64,000 bases of DNA, taken from the NCBI GenBank assembly GCA_963747345.1, contig CAVVFA010000028.1:1-64000 (forward strand). The letters are read 5' to 3'. Below are positions 34,559 to 41,851 of this stretch, one piece after another. The notes beneath the pieces were generated by a model that was not told the origin of the DNA, did no database searches, and saw only the letters and a list, made by a program, of their open reading frames with translations. Position numbers and translations under genes: made by a program. The DNA is from GCA-2746795 sp963747345. Its GTDB lineage: Bacteria; Chloroflexota; Anaerolineae; Promineifilales; Promineifilaceae. Numbering within the stretch: the stretch's first letter is position 1; each line of letters opens with the position of its first letter.

Positions 34559-35539
34559 ATGGAACCCATCCGCATAGAACTCCCCACAGGTCTCGACGTT
34601 GGCGGTGTCAACGTTTATCTTTTCAAACAGCCGGAACCGGTGTTGATTGACGCTGGCATCAAGTCAGAAGAAAGCTGGGAAGCGCTGCAATTTGGACTGG
34701 CGGAGCACAAGCTCACCGTCATGGATCTTTCGCGCGTCATCATTACTCATCCCCACATCGACCACTTCGGCGGTGCAGGCTTGATTCAGGCTCACAGCGA
34801 CGCCGACATCTGGATTTGTGACCTGGGTGCGCCCTGGCTTACCGCCACCAGCGACATGTGGGAGAAACGCCTCAGCTACTACAAAGAAGAATTCCTTGTC
34901 CGTGTTGGCCTGGAAGAAGCAGCCGCTAACATGATTCTGGCTGGTATGCGGGCTATCGAACAACAAAGCGCAGCCATCGACCCGGCGCGGTTGCATACTT
35001 TCCCGCAAGATGGCACACTGCAACTGGGCGGCATGGCCTGGCAAGTCATCCACACCCCCGGCCACAACAGCGCCATGACTGTGTTTTACCAGCCAGAAAG
35101 CAAGATGCTGCTCTCCGCCGACCAACTGCTGAAAACGACACCCACACCTGTGGTAGAACGGCCGTTATCCTCCCCCAATCGTATCCCAGCCCTGCCTCTC
35201 TTCATGCAATCCATGAGCAAAATCGCTGCGCTTGATATAACGGCCGTTTATCCCGGTCACGGACGGCCGTTTGGCGAAAAATACGGTCTCGACCACCACA
35301 TCATCATCGACAAACAATGCAGCCGCATCCAAAGCCGCAAAGCCGAATGCCTCACCCACATCAAAGAAGGCACACACGTTCCCGCCCAACTCGTCGATAA
35401 AATGTATGCCCATCACCCGCCCCAATTCCGCTTCGCCGGACTCTGGATGCTCATCGGCTACCTCGACCTGCTCCTGGCAGACGGCGCCATCCGGCAAGAA
35501 ACAGTAGATGGTGTGTGGCATTACTACCCTATAAGCTAG
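34559..35539 (+). CDS. Metallo-beta-lactamase-fold hydrolase, second
   Basis: The 326-aa protein has VNVYLFKQPEPVLIDAGIKS, the zinc motif VIITHPHIDHFGGAG (HxHxDH), WQVIHTPGHNSAMTVFY, LLSADQLLKTTPTPV (bridging Asp) and AVYPGHGRPFGE (last His). The C-terminal 100 residues are helical (HHIIIDKQCSRIQSRKAECL, FRFAGLWMLIGYLDLLLADG), as in MBL proteins that act on CoA thioesters or other bulky substrates. This architecture resembles LACTB2/RNase Z-like hydrolases of acyl-CoA clusters, which fits the thioesterase and acyl-CoA ligase genes downstream, but that link is inference. Confidence 0.88.
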   Translation: MEPIRIELPTGLDVGGVNVYLFKQPEPVLIDAGIKSEESWEALQFGLAEHKLTVMDLSRVIITHPHIDHFGGAGLIQAHSDADIWICDLGAPWLTATSDMWEKRLSYYKEEFLVRVGLEEAAANMILAGMRAIEQQSAAIDPARLHTFPQDGTLQLGGMAWQVIHTPGHNSAMTVFYQPESKMLLSADQLLKTTPTPVVERPLSSPNRIPALPLFMQSMSKIAALDITAVYPGHGRPFGEKYGLDHHIIIDKQCSRIQSRKAECLTHIKEGTHVPAQLVDKMYAHHPPQFRFAGLWMLIGYLDLLLADGAIRQETVDGVWHYYPIS

Positions 35540-35568
35540 AGGAAAGGGCGAGAAAATTTAGACTCATT

Positions 35569-36057
35569 ATGGCGCAATCACTCACAAATTCTATCTTGCA
35601 GTTGCTAGAGACCCATCAAAACAAACATATTCACCAACGATATCAAGGGCAGCAGCTTAACATCTGGGATCTATCAAGACAAGCCTTGCAGTGCAAAGAA
35701 AGAATTATTGCAACATTGCTCGAATCAAACTCTCCAGTATTCATGGAATATGATGAATCCCCTATTGATTCCAAAATTCCTGGCAATTGGCAGCAATTCA
35801 GTCCTAACGTATGGCAAATTGATTCAAACTTAGCAACGGCAAATTTCTTCGAATGGAGCTATTTGGGTGGTTGGCTGCTCTATATCACAGAAAAACCAGT
35901 CGTATCTTGGCCTGACATCTTTAAAGATGAACCAATACAACTTGAACAATTTTTTACTGAACACAATATTCCAATTGTAATAACTTCTTTTTGGGATGAT
36001 ACAGATTGGACTATTTTCATAACTAACATAAGCAATACCATTCAATCGAACAAATGA
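35569..36057 (+). CDS. Hypothetical protein, AT-rich
   Basis: About 162 aa from MAQSLTNSILQLLETHQ; the frame is open to 35515 but that region overlaps the preceding gene. The composition is polar with many Trp and Ile (PGNWQQFSPNVWQIDSNL, FFEWSYLGGWLLYITEKPV, DDTDWTIFITN). There are no clear membrane helices, signal peptide or known motif. The gene is markedly AT-richer than its neighbours and has no copy of the palindrome, so it may be acquired. No function is proposed. Confidence 0.55.
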   Translation: MAQSLTNSILQLLETHQNKHIHQRYQGQQLNIWDLSRQALQCKERIIATLLESNSPVFMEYDESPIDSKIPGNWQQFSPNVWQIDSNLATANFFEWSYLGGWLLYITEKPVVSWPDIFKDEPIQLEQFFTEHNIPIVITSFWDDTDWTIFITNISNTIQSNK

Positions 36058-36090
36058 TGAGATAAAAATCTGCGCAATCTGCGGATAAAA

Positions 36091-36633
36091 ATGAAAAACA
36101 CGCCCTTCCCTACACCCAGCCAATTCGAACCGCTGCCCATCATCTACCAGGGCATCGTACCCGCTGACTACCTCGACGTCATGGGCCATATGAACGTACG
36201 CCACTACCTTTCTCTCTTCGACGATGCCGCTTGGGAATTCTTCGTCGGCTTCGGCATGGATCAGGCGTACTACGAATCAGGGCAAGGCGGTGCCTTCGCC
36301 TTGCAGCACTTCATCAACTACCGCGCAGAAGTCCATCAGGACGACCACCTCACCATTCGCGGACGCCTGTTGGGGCGCTCCGCCAAGCGCGTCCACTTCA
36401 TGCTCTTCATGGTCAACAACACCCAGGGCAAACTCGCCGCCACCCTGGAATCCCTCGGCTCCCACGCCGACCTAAGCCAGCGCCGCACCTCTCCCTTCCC
36501 ACCCACCATCGCCGCCAACATCGATGCCATTCTGGCAGACGCATACCCAACTCAATTGGCAAGCACCCACTTCTGGGGTGATATATCCGTAAGTATCAAG
36601 TTTGTGGTAACGGCCGTTATAAGTTTTCAATGA
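36091..36633 (+). CDS. Hot-dog-fold acyl-CoA thioesterase (4HBT-like)
   Basis: The first 150 residues form a hot-dog thioesterase: YQGIVPADYLDVMGHMNVRH (Asp/His region of 4-hydroxybenzoyl-CoA thioesterases), YLSLFDDAAWEFFVGFGMDQ on the long helix, FALQHFINYRAEVHQDDHLT and LGRSAKRVHFMLFMVN. The last 20 residues (FWGDISVSIKFVVTAVISFQ) run through an AACGGCCGTT copy and do not look like the family end, so the true terminus may be altered by a small indel near 36570. It lies upstream of an acyl-CoA ligase and may hydrolyse its products. Confidence 0.8.
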   Translation: MKNTPFPTPSQFEPLPIIYQGIVPADYLDVMGHMNVRHYLSLFDDAAWEFFVGFGMDQAYYESGQGGAFALQHFINYRAEVHQDDHLTIRGRLLGRSAKRVHFMLFMVNNTQGKLAATLESLGSHADLSQRRTSPFPPTIAANIDAILADAYPTQLASTHFWGDISVSIKFVVTAVISFQ

Positions 36634-36647
36634 TTTCAAATACAAAC

Positions 36648-36717
36648 CTGTCATTCCTGCGAAGGCAGGAATCCATAGGCCACCACCAATGGATTCCCGC
36701 CTTCGCGGGAATGACAC
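36648..36717. repeat. Inverted repeat TGTCATTCCTGCGAAGGCAG
   Basis: TGTCATTCCTGCGAAGGCAG and GAATCCATAGG pair with CCAATGGATTCCCGCCTTCG and CGGGAATGACA around a short loop. Elements of this sequence are widespread in bacterial spacers. Here it separates the thioesterase and ligase genes and might stop or stabilise the transcript. Confidence 0.85.
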
Positions 36718-36793
36718 AACTATCTGCTGGAATTGGAAATCAAAAAGCCTTTATCACAAGCCAAGTCAATAATCAGCACAAGGAGAGTGTCAT

Positions 36794-37288
36794 ATGTTAG
36801 GTTTAATGATGGACTACCAGCTCACGCTGGACCGTATTCTGGAACATGCCAACCGCATGTATCCGCGCAAGCAGATTTCCACCATGCAGCTCGATGGCTC
36901 CATGCATCGCTATACCTACGCCGACATGTACAAACGTGTCAAGCGCCTGTCAAAAGCGCTGGTTAAACTGGGCGTGCAGCCAGGCGACCGGGTAGCCACC
37001 TTTGCCTGGAACCATTACCAGCACATGGAACTGTATTACGCCATTCCTGGTGCCGGAGCCAGTCTGCCACACCCTCAACATTCGTCTCTTTCCCGACCAA
37101 TTAGCCTACATTGTGGATCATGCAGAAGACCATATCGTCTTCATCGACGCCACCTTGCTGCCGCTATACGAACGTATCGCCCACCAGATTACGTGCGTCA
37201 AACATTACGTGCTCATCAACGCTACCCCAGACACAAAAACCAGCTTGCCCAACGTTCTTTATTACGAAGACCTAATCGAAGACTCTGA
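36794..37288 (+). CDS. Acyl-CoA ligase, N-terminal fragment
   Basis: AGGAG sits 7-11 nt before ATG 36794. Residues 1-90 (YQLTLDRILEHANRMYPRKQ, HRYTYADMYKRVKRLSKALV, GVQPGDRVATFAWNHYQHME, YYAIPGAGA) are the start of an AMP-forming fatty acid CoA ligase. After GAGA the frame shifts: GCCAGTCTGCCACACC should read GCC GTC TGC CAC ACC, so one extra A is present near 37059. Downstream codons in this frame are shadow. The rest of the enzyme is in the frame that ends at 38423. Confidence 0.85.
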   Translation: MLGLMMDYQLTLDRILEHANRMYPRKQISTMQLDGSMHRYTYADMYKRVKRLSKALVKLGVQPGDRVATFAWNHYQHMELYYAIPGAGASLPHPQHSSLSRPISLHCGSCRRPYRLHRRHLAAAIRTYRPPDYVRQTLRAHQRYPRHKNQLAQRSLLRRPNRRL

Positions 37289-38423
37289 CGAAGATTTTTC
37301 GTGGCTCTGTTATGAAGAGCACATGGCGATGGGGCTGTGTTACACCAGCGGCACGACTGGTAATCCGAAAGGGGCGCTCTACAGCCATCGATCCATGTTC
37401 CTGCATACAATGGGCGAGAATTCAGCCTCGGCGCTAGGCATCCGGGAATCTGATGTGGTGCTGCCAGTCGTACCCCAGTTTCATGCGATGGCTTGGGGAC
37501 TGCCTTACGCTTGCGCCATGGCTGGTGCAGATGTCGTCATGCCCGGGCCACACCTCAAACCAGAGCCAATCGCCGACATGATCGCCAACGAAAAAGTAAC
37601 CATCGCCGCCGGTGTGCCTTCGATTTGGACGGCGCTTTTCCAGGAATTGAAACAAAATCCGCGTGATACTTCCAGTATGCGGGCAACCGTTGTCGGTGGT
37701 TCCGCCATGCCACGAGCGCTCATCAAAGCATACGAAAGCGAGCTAAATATCCCTGTCGTCCATGCCTGGGGCATGACAGAGTTGTCGCCGCTGGGTACAG
37801 TTTCACTCCTGCTGGGCAAGCACCAGGATTTGTCTGACGACGAGAAATGGGACATCAAAGCGAAGCAGGGGTATGCCATAGCCGGTGTGGAAATGCGCAT
37901 CGTCGATCTGGATGGCAATGAGCTGCCCTGGGATGGCGTGCAGATGGGCGAATTGCAAGTACGCGGTCCCTGGATCATCAAGCAATATTACAAACGGGAA
38001 GTGACGGAAGATTACATGACGGCCGATGGCTGGTTCCGCACGGGCGATGTCTCCACCATCGACGAAAATGGCATCATGACGATTACTGACCGCACCAAAG
38101 ACCTGATCAAGAGCGGTGGCGAGTGGATTTCCTCGGTTGAGCTGGAAAACGAGTTGATGGCGCATCCCAAGGTGATGGAAGCGGCGGTGATTGCGGTGCC
38201 TGATGAAAAATGGTCAGAACGGCCGTTTGCCGCCGTCGTGCCTACCCCTGATGGACATGATCTCACCGAAGCTGATCTCAAAGCATTCCTCGAAACCCGT
38301 GTCGCCAAATTCTGGATACCAGAAACCATCCTCTTCGTCGAAGAAATTCCCAAGACGAGCGTGGGCAAGTTTAGCAAGCAGACGCTGCGCAAGATGTATG
38401 CGGCGGGGCAGCTTACTCAGTAA
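37002..38423 (+). CDS. Acyl-CoA ligase (AMP-forming), C-terminal part
   Basis: From about 37060 (VCHTLNIRLFPDQLAYIVDH) this frame carries the catalytic body of the ligase begun at 36794; together they make about 542 aa, normal for medium/long-chain fatty-acyl-CoA synthetases. The ATP-binding P-loop is MGLCYTSGTTGNPKGALYSH, A5 is AWGMTELSPLG, the hinge region GWFRTGDVSTIDENGIMTIT and DRTKDLIKSGGEWISSVELE, and the catalytic Lys is in IPKTSVGKFSKQTLR. It activates carboxylic acids to CoA thioesters in the cytoplasm. The indel at 37059 in an otherwise intact gene fits a consensus error. Confidence 0.92.
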   Translation: MPGTITSTWNCITPFLVPEPVCHTLNIRLFPDQLAYIVDHAEDHIVFIDATLLPLYERIAHQITCVKHYVLINATPDTKTSLPNVLYYEDLIEDSDEDFSWLCYEEHMAMGLCYTSGTTGNPKGALYSHRSMFLHTMGENSASALGIRESDVVLPVVPQFHAMAWGLPYACAMAGADVVMPGPHLKPEPIADMIANEKVTIAAGVPSIWTALFQELKQNPRDTSSMRATVVGGSAMPRALIKAYESELNIPVVHAWGMTELSPLGTVSLLLGKHQDLSDDEKWDIKAKQGYAIAGVEMRIVDLDGNELPWDGVQMGELQVRGPWIIKQYYKREVTEDYMTADGWFRTGDVSTIDENGIMTITDRTKDLIKSGGEWISSVELENELMAHPKVMEAAVIAVPDEKWSERPFAAVVPTPDGHDLTEADLKAFLETRVAKFWIPETILFVEEIPKTSVGKFSKQTLRKMYAAGQLTQ

Positions 38424-38480
38424 ACGGTGAACGGTGAACAGTGAACAGTTGGGTATTGAGTGGCTAGCTGTTCACTGTTT
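38421..38480. repeat. AACGGTGAACAGTGAACAGT hairpin
   Basis: TAAACGGTGAACGGTGAACA and GTGAACAGT pair with AGCTGTTCACTGTTTA about 15 nt later. It begins at the stop codon of the ligase and could act as its terminator, followed by an AACGGCCGTT copy at about 38490. Confidence 0.75.
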
Positions 38481-38600
38481 AGGGGGAGGAAACGGCCGTT
38501 ATCCTTCTGGCAATCTCTCTTTAGGGCATATGGTGGATGCTGGATAGTTTCCCCCCAAGTCTTATGCTAAAATGAAACCATACAAGTCAAGAGGTGAAAC

Positions 38601-38804
38601 ATGTTGACAACCGTACAAGCGATTGTTGAAAACAATCAAATCAAACTGCTGGAAGAAATGCCTTTAGAAGCGGGGCAAAAGCTCCTCGTCACCTTTCTCA
38701 CCGATTCCGAATCTCAATTCTGGATCACAACCAGCCAGAGCAGCTTAGATGACATTTGGGATAATGAGGAGGATGACGTTTATGCCCAGTTACTCGAAGG
38801 GTGA
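38601..38804 (+). CDS. Antitoxin-like protein of a decayed toxin-antitoxin pair
   Basis: A 67-aa protein (LTTVQAIVENNQIKLLEEMP, LEAGQKLLVTFLTDSES, then SQSSLDDIWDNEEDDVYAQL). The first half is the short beta-hairpin N-terminus found in AF2212/AbrB-like antitoxins and the acidic C-terminus is the type that binds and covers a toxin. AGAGGTG precedes the start. Its last codons overlap, in another frame, the start of a PemK/MazF-like toxin gene that stops after 15 codons. The antitoxin is intact and probably orphaned. Family assignment is moderate, based on pattern and gene arrangement. Confidence 0.7.
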   Translation: MLTTVQAIVENNQIKLLEEMPLEAGQKLLVTFLTDSESQFWITTSQSSLDDIWDNEEDDVYAQLLEG

Positions 38805-38829
38805 TGTCATTTACCCCCAAAATTCCTAG
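38782..38829 (+). pseudogene. Remnant of a PemK/MazF-family toxin gene (15 codons)
   Basis: ATG at 38782, 8-14 nt after GAGGAGG, reads MPSYSKGDVIYPQNS then TAG. MPxYSKGDVILV is a typical start of PemK/MazF-type endoribonucleases. The frame then fails, and no downstream frame resumes the expected PFPFTDLS-K-RPAVV pattern. The overlap with the antitoxin end is the normal arrangement, which supports the reading. Confidence 0.6.
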
Positions 38830-39252
38830 AGACTCAAAAAGCATAAATACGGCGGGAGGGAAACGGCCGTTATCCCCCAATTGCCCTCTCTTTTCCTCAG
38901 TTCCTCAGCAGTCACCCAAACAAGCAAAAAAGATACAGGCAGAAGGCAGATGGGCCTACCCTGAGCTTGCCAAAGGGATGAATTTGGATGTGGCTGTTCT
39001 TTTTTGCCGTTTTCCTTCTCTTCTGTGTTTGCGCCTGCTCTAGACAGGGTTTATACTTTTAGCTATACAGTTGTTCTCTGTACAGGAGCGCCAAACCGTG
39101 AAGAAAATCACACTTTACAGCGATCTAAACCACAAAAACAAGATGTATCATCAGCCTAATGCGGCTTTGTTCAACATAGGATTAGGTGGCGGCTCCGCAG
39201 ATTCCGCGCCGCACGAATCCTCGCTTCGTTAGGTTGTTGTTGTGGGTAAATC
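38830..39252. other. Gene-free spacer with repeat pieces and an attC-like stretch
   Basis: There is no convincing gene here. It holds an AACGGCCGTT copy near 38860, a CCTGAGCTTGCCAAAGGG element near 38959, and a structured 81-nt stretch at 39154-39234. The latter begins GCCTAAT and ends GTTAGGT, with internal GATTC/GAATC pairing, and resembles an integron attC site: GTTAGGT fits the GTTRRRY core, but the left core ends in T instead of C. The nuclease gene starts 18 bp later, where a cassette gene would begin. No integrase is present, so this is tentative. Confidence 0.35.
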
Positions 39253-40476
39253 ATGTGCGAACACGAACAAATATTTTGCATAAATCATTACGAGATAATT
39301 CGCAAGTACAAATGTGAGACATGCGGAGAAGTAATGATGTGTGCTTGTGAAGAAAAATTTGCAAGGCGTTTCTTGCCGCACCAAATTGATGAAGGGCAAG
39401 AATACGGAACACGCCGAAGTGTGCCAGTAACAATTGGTTTTCAGGAAAATATTTGTAATACCTGTCGCAACTTACCCGAAGAAGCGCACCCAATGGCTGA
39501 AATATATGGTAATTCTTCAAAGATACGACGTTATTACTGGCGAGAGATATTTTTTGAAACAACCAAAAGATTTGCGGATTGGGCTTTAGAACAAGGTTTT
39601 GGAAATGAGCATACTGCTCGCCAAGAACATCCTGACAAATACCTTGAAATTGAAAGATTGATAATACAAGATATTCAAGAGTTACATAAACTTTCACCAA
39701 AATATCTTTACCAAGAAGAGTCTCAAAGCCAAGTTTTGGCAAAAAATAATGTGGGAATCATTGATATTGATGGAACATATGTAAAGACTGAAGAGCGAAA
39801 AACTAGCGTCTTGTATGAAGGAAAGTTGTATACGGTTGAAGAATTCGCAACCCAGTACTATATCCAAAAAGGCTATGCTGTATTAGAAACAGAGAGTATC
39901 CCATTTCACACCCTGTTTGGTGTTTTTATGTGGATTGTGATTCAAGACCCCGGGGATCCTCATCAACAAATTATCGGCTTTGGTGACCGTGCAGCTTTTG
40001 AAAAAGGACGAGTCGGCGAAGAAATCTGGACACATTTACCCGATGATTTCGGAGGAACTGAATACGCGATAAGACGAGATACAGCTATTAAGGAACATCT
40101 TGCGAATATTCCTTACGAAAAAGAAGAACTTTTTTGGCTATTCGATTACTGGGTAAATCCAAGCGAAGATTTGCGTCAATATCTTTGGGCGCATCGCCAA
40201 CAAGATGTTGAGAAAGCACGAAAAATAATTGAAATTTTGCCGATAGAAATTACCCATAGAATTCTCAAATATTTGGTTGCCGATTATTGGAAAAGGTATA
40301 CGGGTTGGCCGGATTTGCTAGTTTATAACGATGGCGAGTACTTTTTTGTAGAAGTGAAGTCATCAGGTGATAGGCTTCGTGAAGATCAAAAGAACTGGAT
40401 TTATGGAAATACGGATGAATTAAAACTACCATTTTACCTGATGAAGATTCATAAACGCCGAGAAATTGTTGTGTGA
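39253..40476 (+). CDS. VRR-NUC-like nuclease with N-terminal zinc-ribbon
   Basis: A 407-aa protein. The N-terminus is rich in Cys and His (CEHEQIFCINHYE, KCETCGEVMMCAC, then NICNTCR near residue 72), suggesting one or two zinc sites. The C-terminal 70 residues carry a PD-(D/E)xK core of VRR-NUC type: GWPDLLVYNDGEYFFVEVKS, where Asp in P-D and E-V-K are catalytic, followed by GDRLREDQKNWI with the helical Q that marks this family. The middle section (FGDRAAFEKGRVGEEIWTHL) is unfamiliar. The gene is AT-rich, lacks the palindrome, and stands alone, all of which suggests horizontal transfer. It may act in DNA repair or defence; no partner gene is seen. Confidence 0.75.
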   Translation: MCEHEQIFCINHYEIIRKYKCETCGEVMMCACEEKFARRFLPHQIDEGQEYGTRRSVPVTIGFQENICNTCRNLPEEAHPMAEIYGNSSKIRRYYWREIFFETTKRFADWALEQGFGNEHTARQEHPDKYLEIERLIIQDIQELHKLSPKYLYQEESQSQVLAKNNVGIIDIDGTYVKTEERKTSVLYEGKLYTVEEFATQYYIQKGYAVLETESIPFHTLFGVFMWIVIQDPGDPHQQIIGFGDRAAFEKGRVGEEIWTHLPDDFGGTEYAIRRDTAIKEHLANIPYEKEELFWLFDYWVNPSEDLRQYLWAHRQQDVEKARKIIEILPIEITHRILKYLVADYWKRYTGWPDLLVYNDGEYFFVEVKSSGDRLREDQKNWIYGNTDELKLPFYLMKIHKRREIVV

Positions 40477-40900
40477 CCGAGCTTACCCAGCATGAACCCC
40501 GACTCGCCTTTGGCTTTGGTAGAATGATGATATTGAGCAAGTCGCCAAGCGGGTTATACAAACATTAAGCATTCAGGTTCGCGCGGGGTTGGGGATGTGG
40601 TGTCAGACGAGCGGGTTGAAAGAAATATGTGAGCGGCGGAAGAGTAACGACCATTTACCAACAAAACCGACGCATTGAGGATTGGCAAACGGCCGTTATC
40701 CCCACAAATCAGTAAAACAAGTCGCAAACGTGTCAGCAGTCACATCTCTTTAACACAAAAAATCATCCCGAAGGTTCTGGGACTCTGCCCCAGACCTTTT
40801 TGCAATGGCGAGATGGGGGAAAAACGGCCGTTTTCCCCCTCAACCAATCCAATCAAAATTCCACCTGCAACATTCTCATAGCGTGTTATGATCACGCCCT
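40477..40900. other. Gene-free spacer before the DNA polymerase gene
   Basis: No ORF with recognisable content. It contains palindrome copies near 40688 and 40822 and an AGGTTCTGGGACTCTGCCCC / AGACCT stretch (40770-40800) that can fold. The end (40870-40900) leads into the polymerase start without a clear Shine-Dalgarno sequence. Confidence 0.5.
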
Positions 40901-41338
40901 ATGAGCGACACCAGCCACTTCACCCACCTGCACGCCCACTCCCACTTCTCCCTGCTGGGCGGCACCGCTTCACCAGAGGCGCTGGCACAACAAGCCGCCG
41001 CCTCTGGCCTCAAGGCACTGGCTCTCACCGACACCTTCGGCCTCTACGGCGCAGTCGCCTTCGACAAAGCGTGCCGCGCCGCCGGCATCAAGCCCATCAC
41101 CGGCCTCGTCGTGCCGGTAGCTGTGCCCCCAACTCGCCGCCTGTCGATACCAGCTATCCCGGGCAGATCATTCTGCTGGCGACGGGCCCAGAGGGCTACC
41201 GCTCGCTCAACAAGCTCTCCACGCTGCTGCTGGGCAGCCCCGACCAGGAACGGCTGCACCACGGCCTCACCTGGGCCGACCTCAAACCGCACAGCGACGG
41301 TCTCATCTGCCTGGATGGGGGACGGCGCGGCTGGCTAG
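40901..41338 (+). CDS. C-family DNA polymerase (DnaE-like), N-terminal fragment
   Basis: MSDTSHFTHLHAHSHFSLLG is the PHP-domain start of bacterial replicative or error-prone alpha subunits (H-x-H-x-H-F-S-L-L-x-G). It continues GLKALALTDTFGLYGAVAFD and AAGIKPITGLVVPVAV. The frame is lost near a C5 run at about 41125; the next piece, SPPVDTSYPGQIILLATGPE and GYRSLNKLSTLLLG, is in the frame open from 40888 to 41595. Together with the fragments downstream the gene spans 40901-44113, about 1,070 codons, close to the length of DnaE2-type polymerases but also possible for a second DnaE. Confidence 0.85.
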   Translation: MSDTSHFTHLHAHSHFSLLGGTASPEALAQQAAASGLKALALTDTFGLYGAVAFDKACRAAGIKPITGLVVPVAVPPTRRLSIPAIPGRSFCWRRAQRATARSTSSPRCCWAAPTRNGCTTASPGPTSNRTATVSSAWMGDGAAG

Positions 41339-41359
41339 ACCGCTTCGTCCGCGCCGGGC

Positions 41360-41851
41360 ATGACAAGGCCGCCACCCACGTCGCCTCGCAGTTGGGCAGC
41401 ATCTATGAAGACCGCGCCTACATCGGCGTGGAATGGCACCAGCGCGGAAGACACGGCCGTTATCACCGAACTGATCCGCATTGGCGCCCGCTTTGGGCTG
41501 GAACCTGCCGCCACTCAGCCAGTTTATTGTTTGCAGGAAGAGGAACGGCCGTTACTCCGCCTCCTGTCCGCCATCAACCAAAATTGCCCCCTTGAGCAAG
41601 TGCCAGCCGCCACCATTCCTGGCTTCGACGATCCGCAAATCGACGTGCATTGGCTGCCACCGGAAACCGTTATCGAACGCTTCGCCGCCTTCCCCGACGC
41701 CATCAGCAACGCCGCCCACATCGCCGACCAATGCCAACCCTGCCTGCCAAACGGCCGTCCCCTCTGGCCCACGCTGGATTTGCCGGAAGAACAAACGGTA
41801 GAAGAAGCGCTGGAAATTCAAGCACAAAGCGGTTTAGAAAAGAAACAATAA
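41360..41851 (+). CDS. DnaE-like DNA polymerase, second fragment
   Basis: Frame correct from about 41440 (DTAVITELIRIGARFGLEPA, PVYCLQEEERPLLRLLSAIN, FPDAISNAAHIADQCQPCLP, ALEIQAQSGLEKK). It ends the PHP region and runs toward the polymerase palm. The stop at 41849 falls where a palindromic element (41848-41936) was inserted; the next frame resumes after it at YQTRLTKELAAINHHGFAPL. So the junction is a repeat insertion plus a frame change. Confidence 0.8.
   Translation: MTRPPPTSPRSWAASMKTAPTSAWNGTSAEDTAVITELIRIGARFGLEPAATQPVYCLQEEERPLLRLLSAINQNCPLEQVPAATIPGFDDPQIDVHWLPPETVIERFAAFPDAISNAAHIADQCQPCLPNGRPLWPTLDLPEEQTVEEALEIQAQSGLEKKQ

Noticed and set aside
38801..39043. ORF of 80 aa after the antitoxin gene
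   Set aside because: It reads through a palindrome and a dispersed repeat; the PemK-like start in the other frame explains the overlap better.
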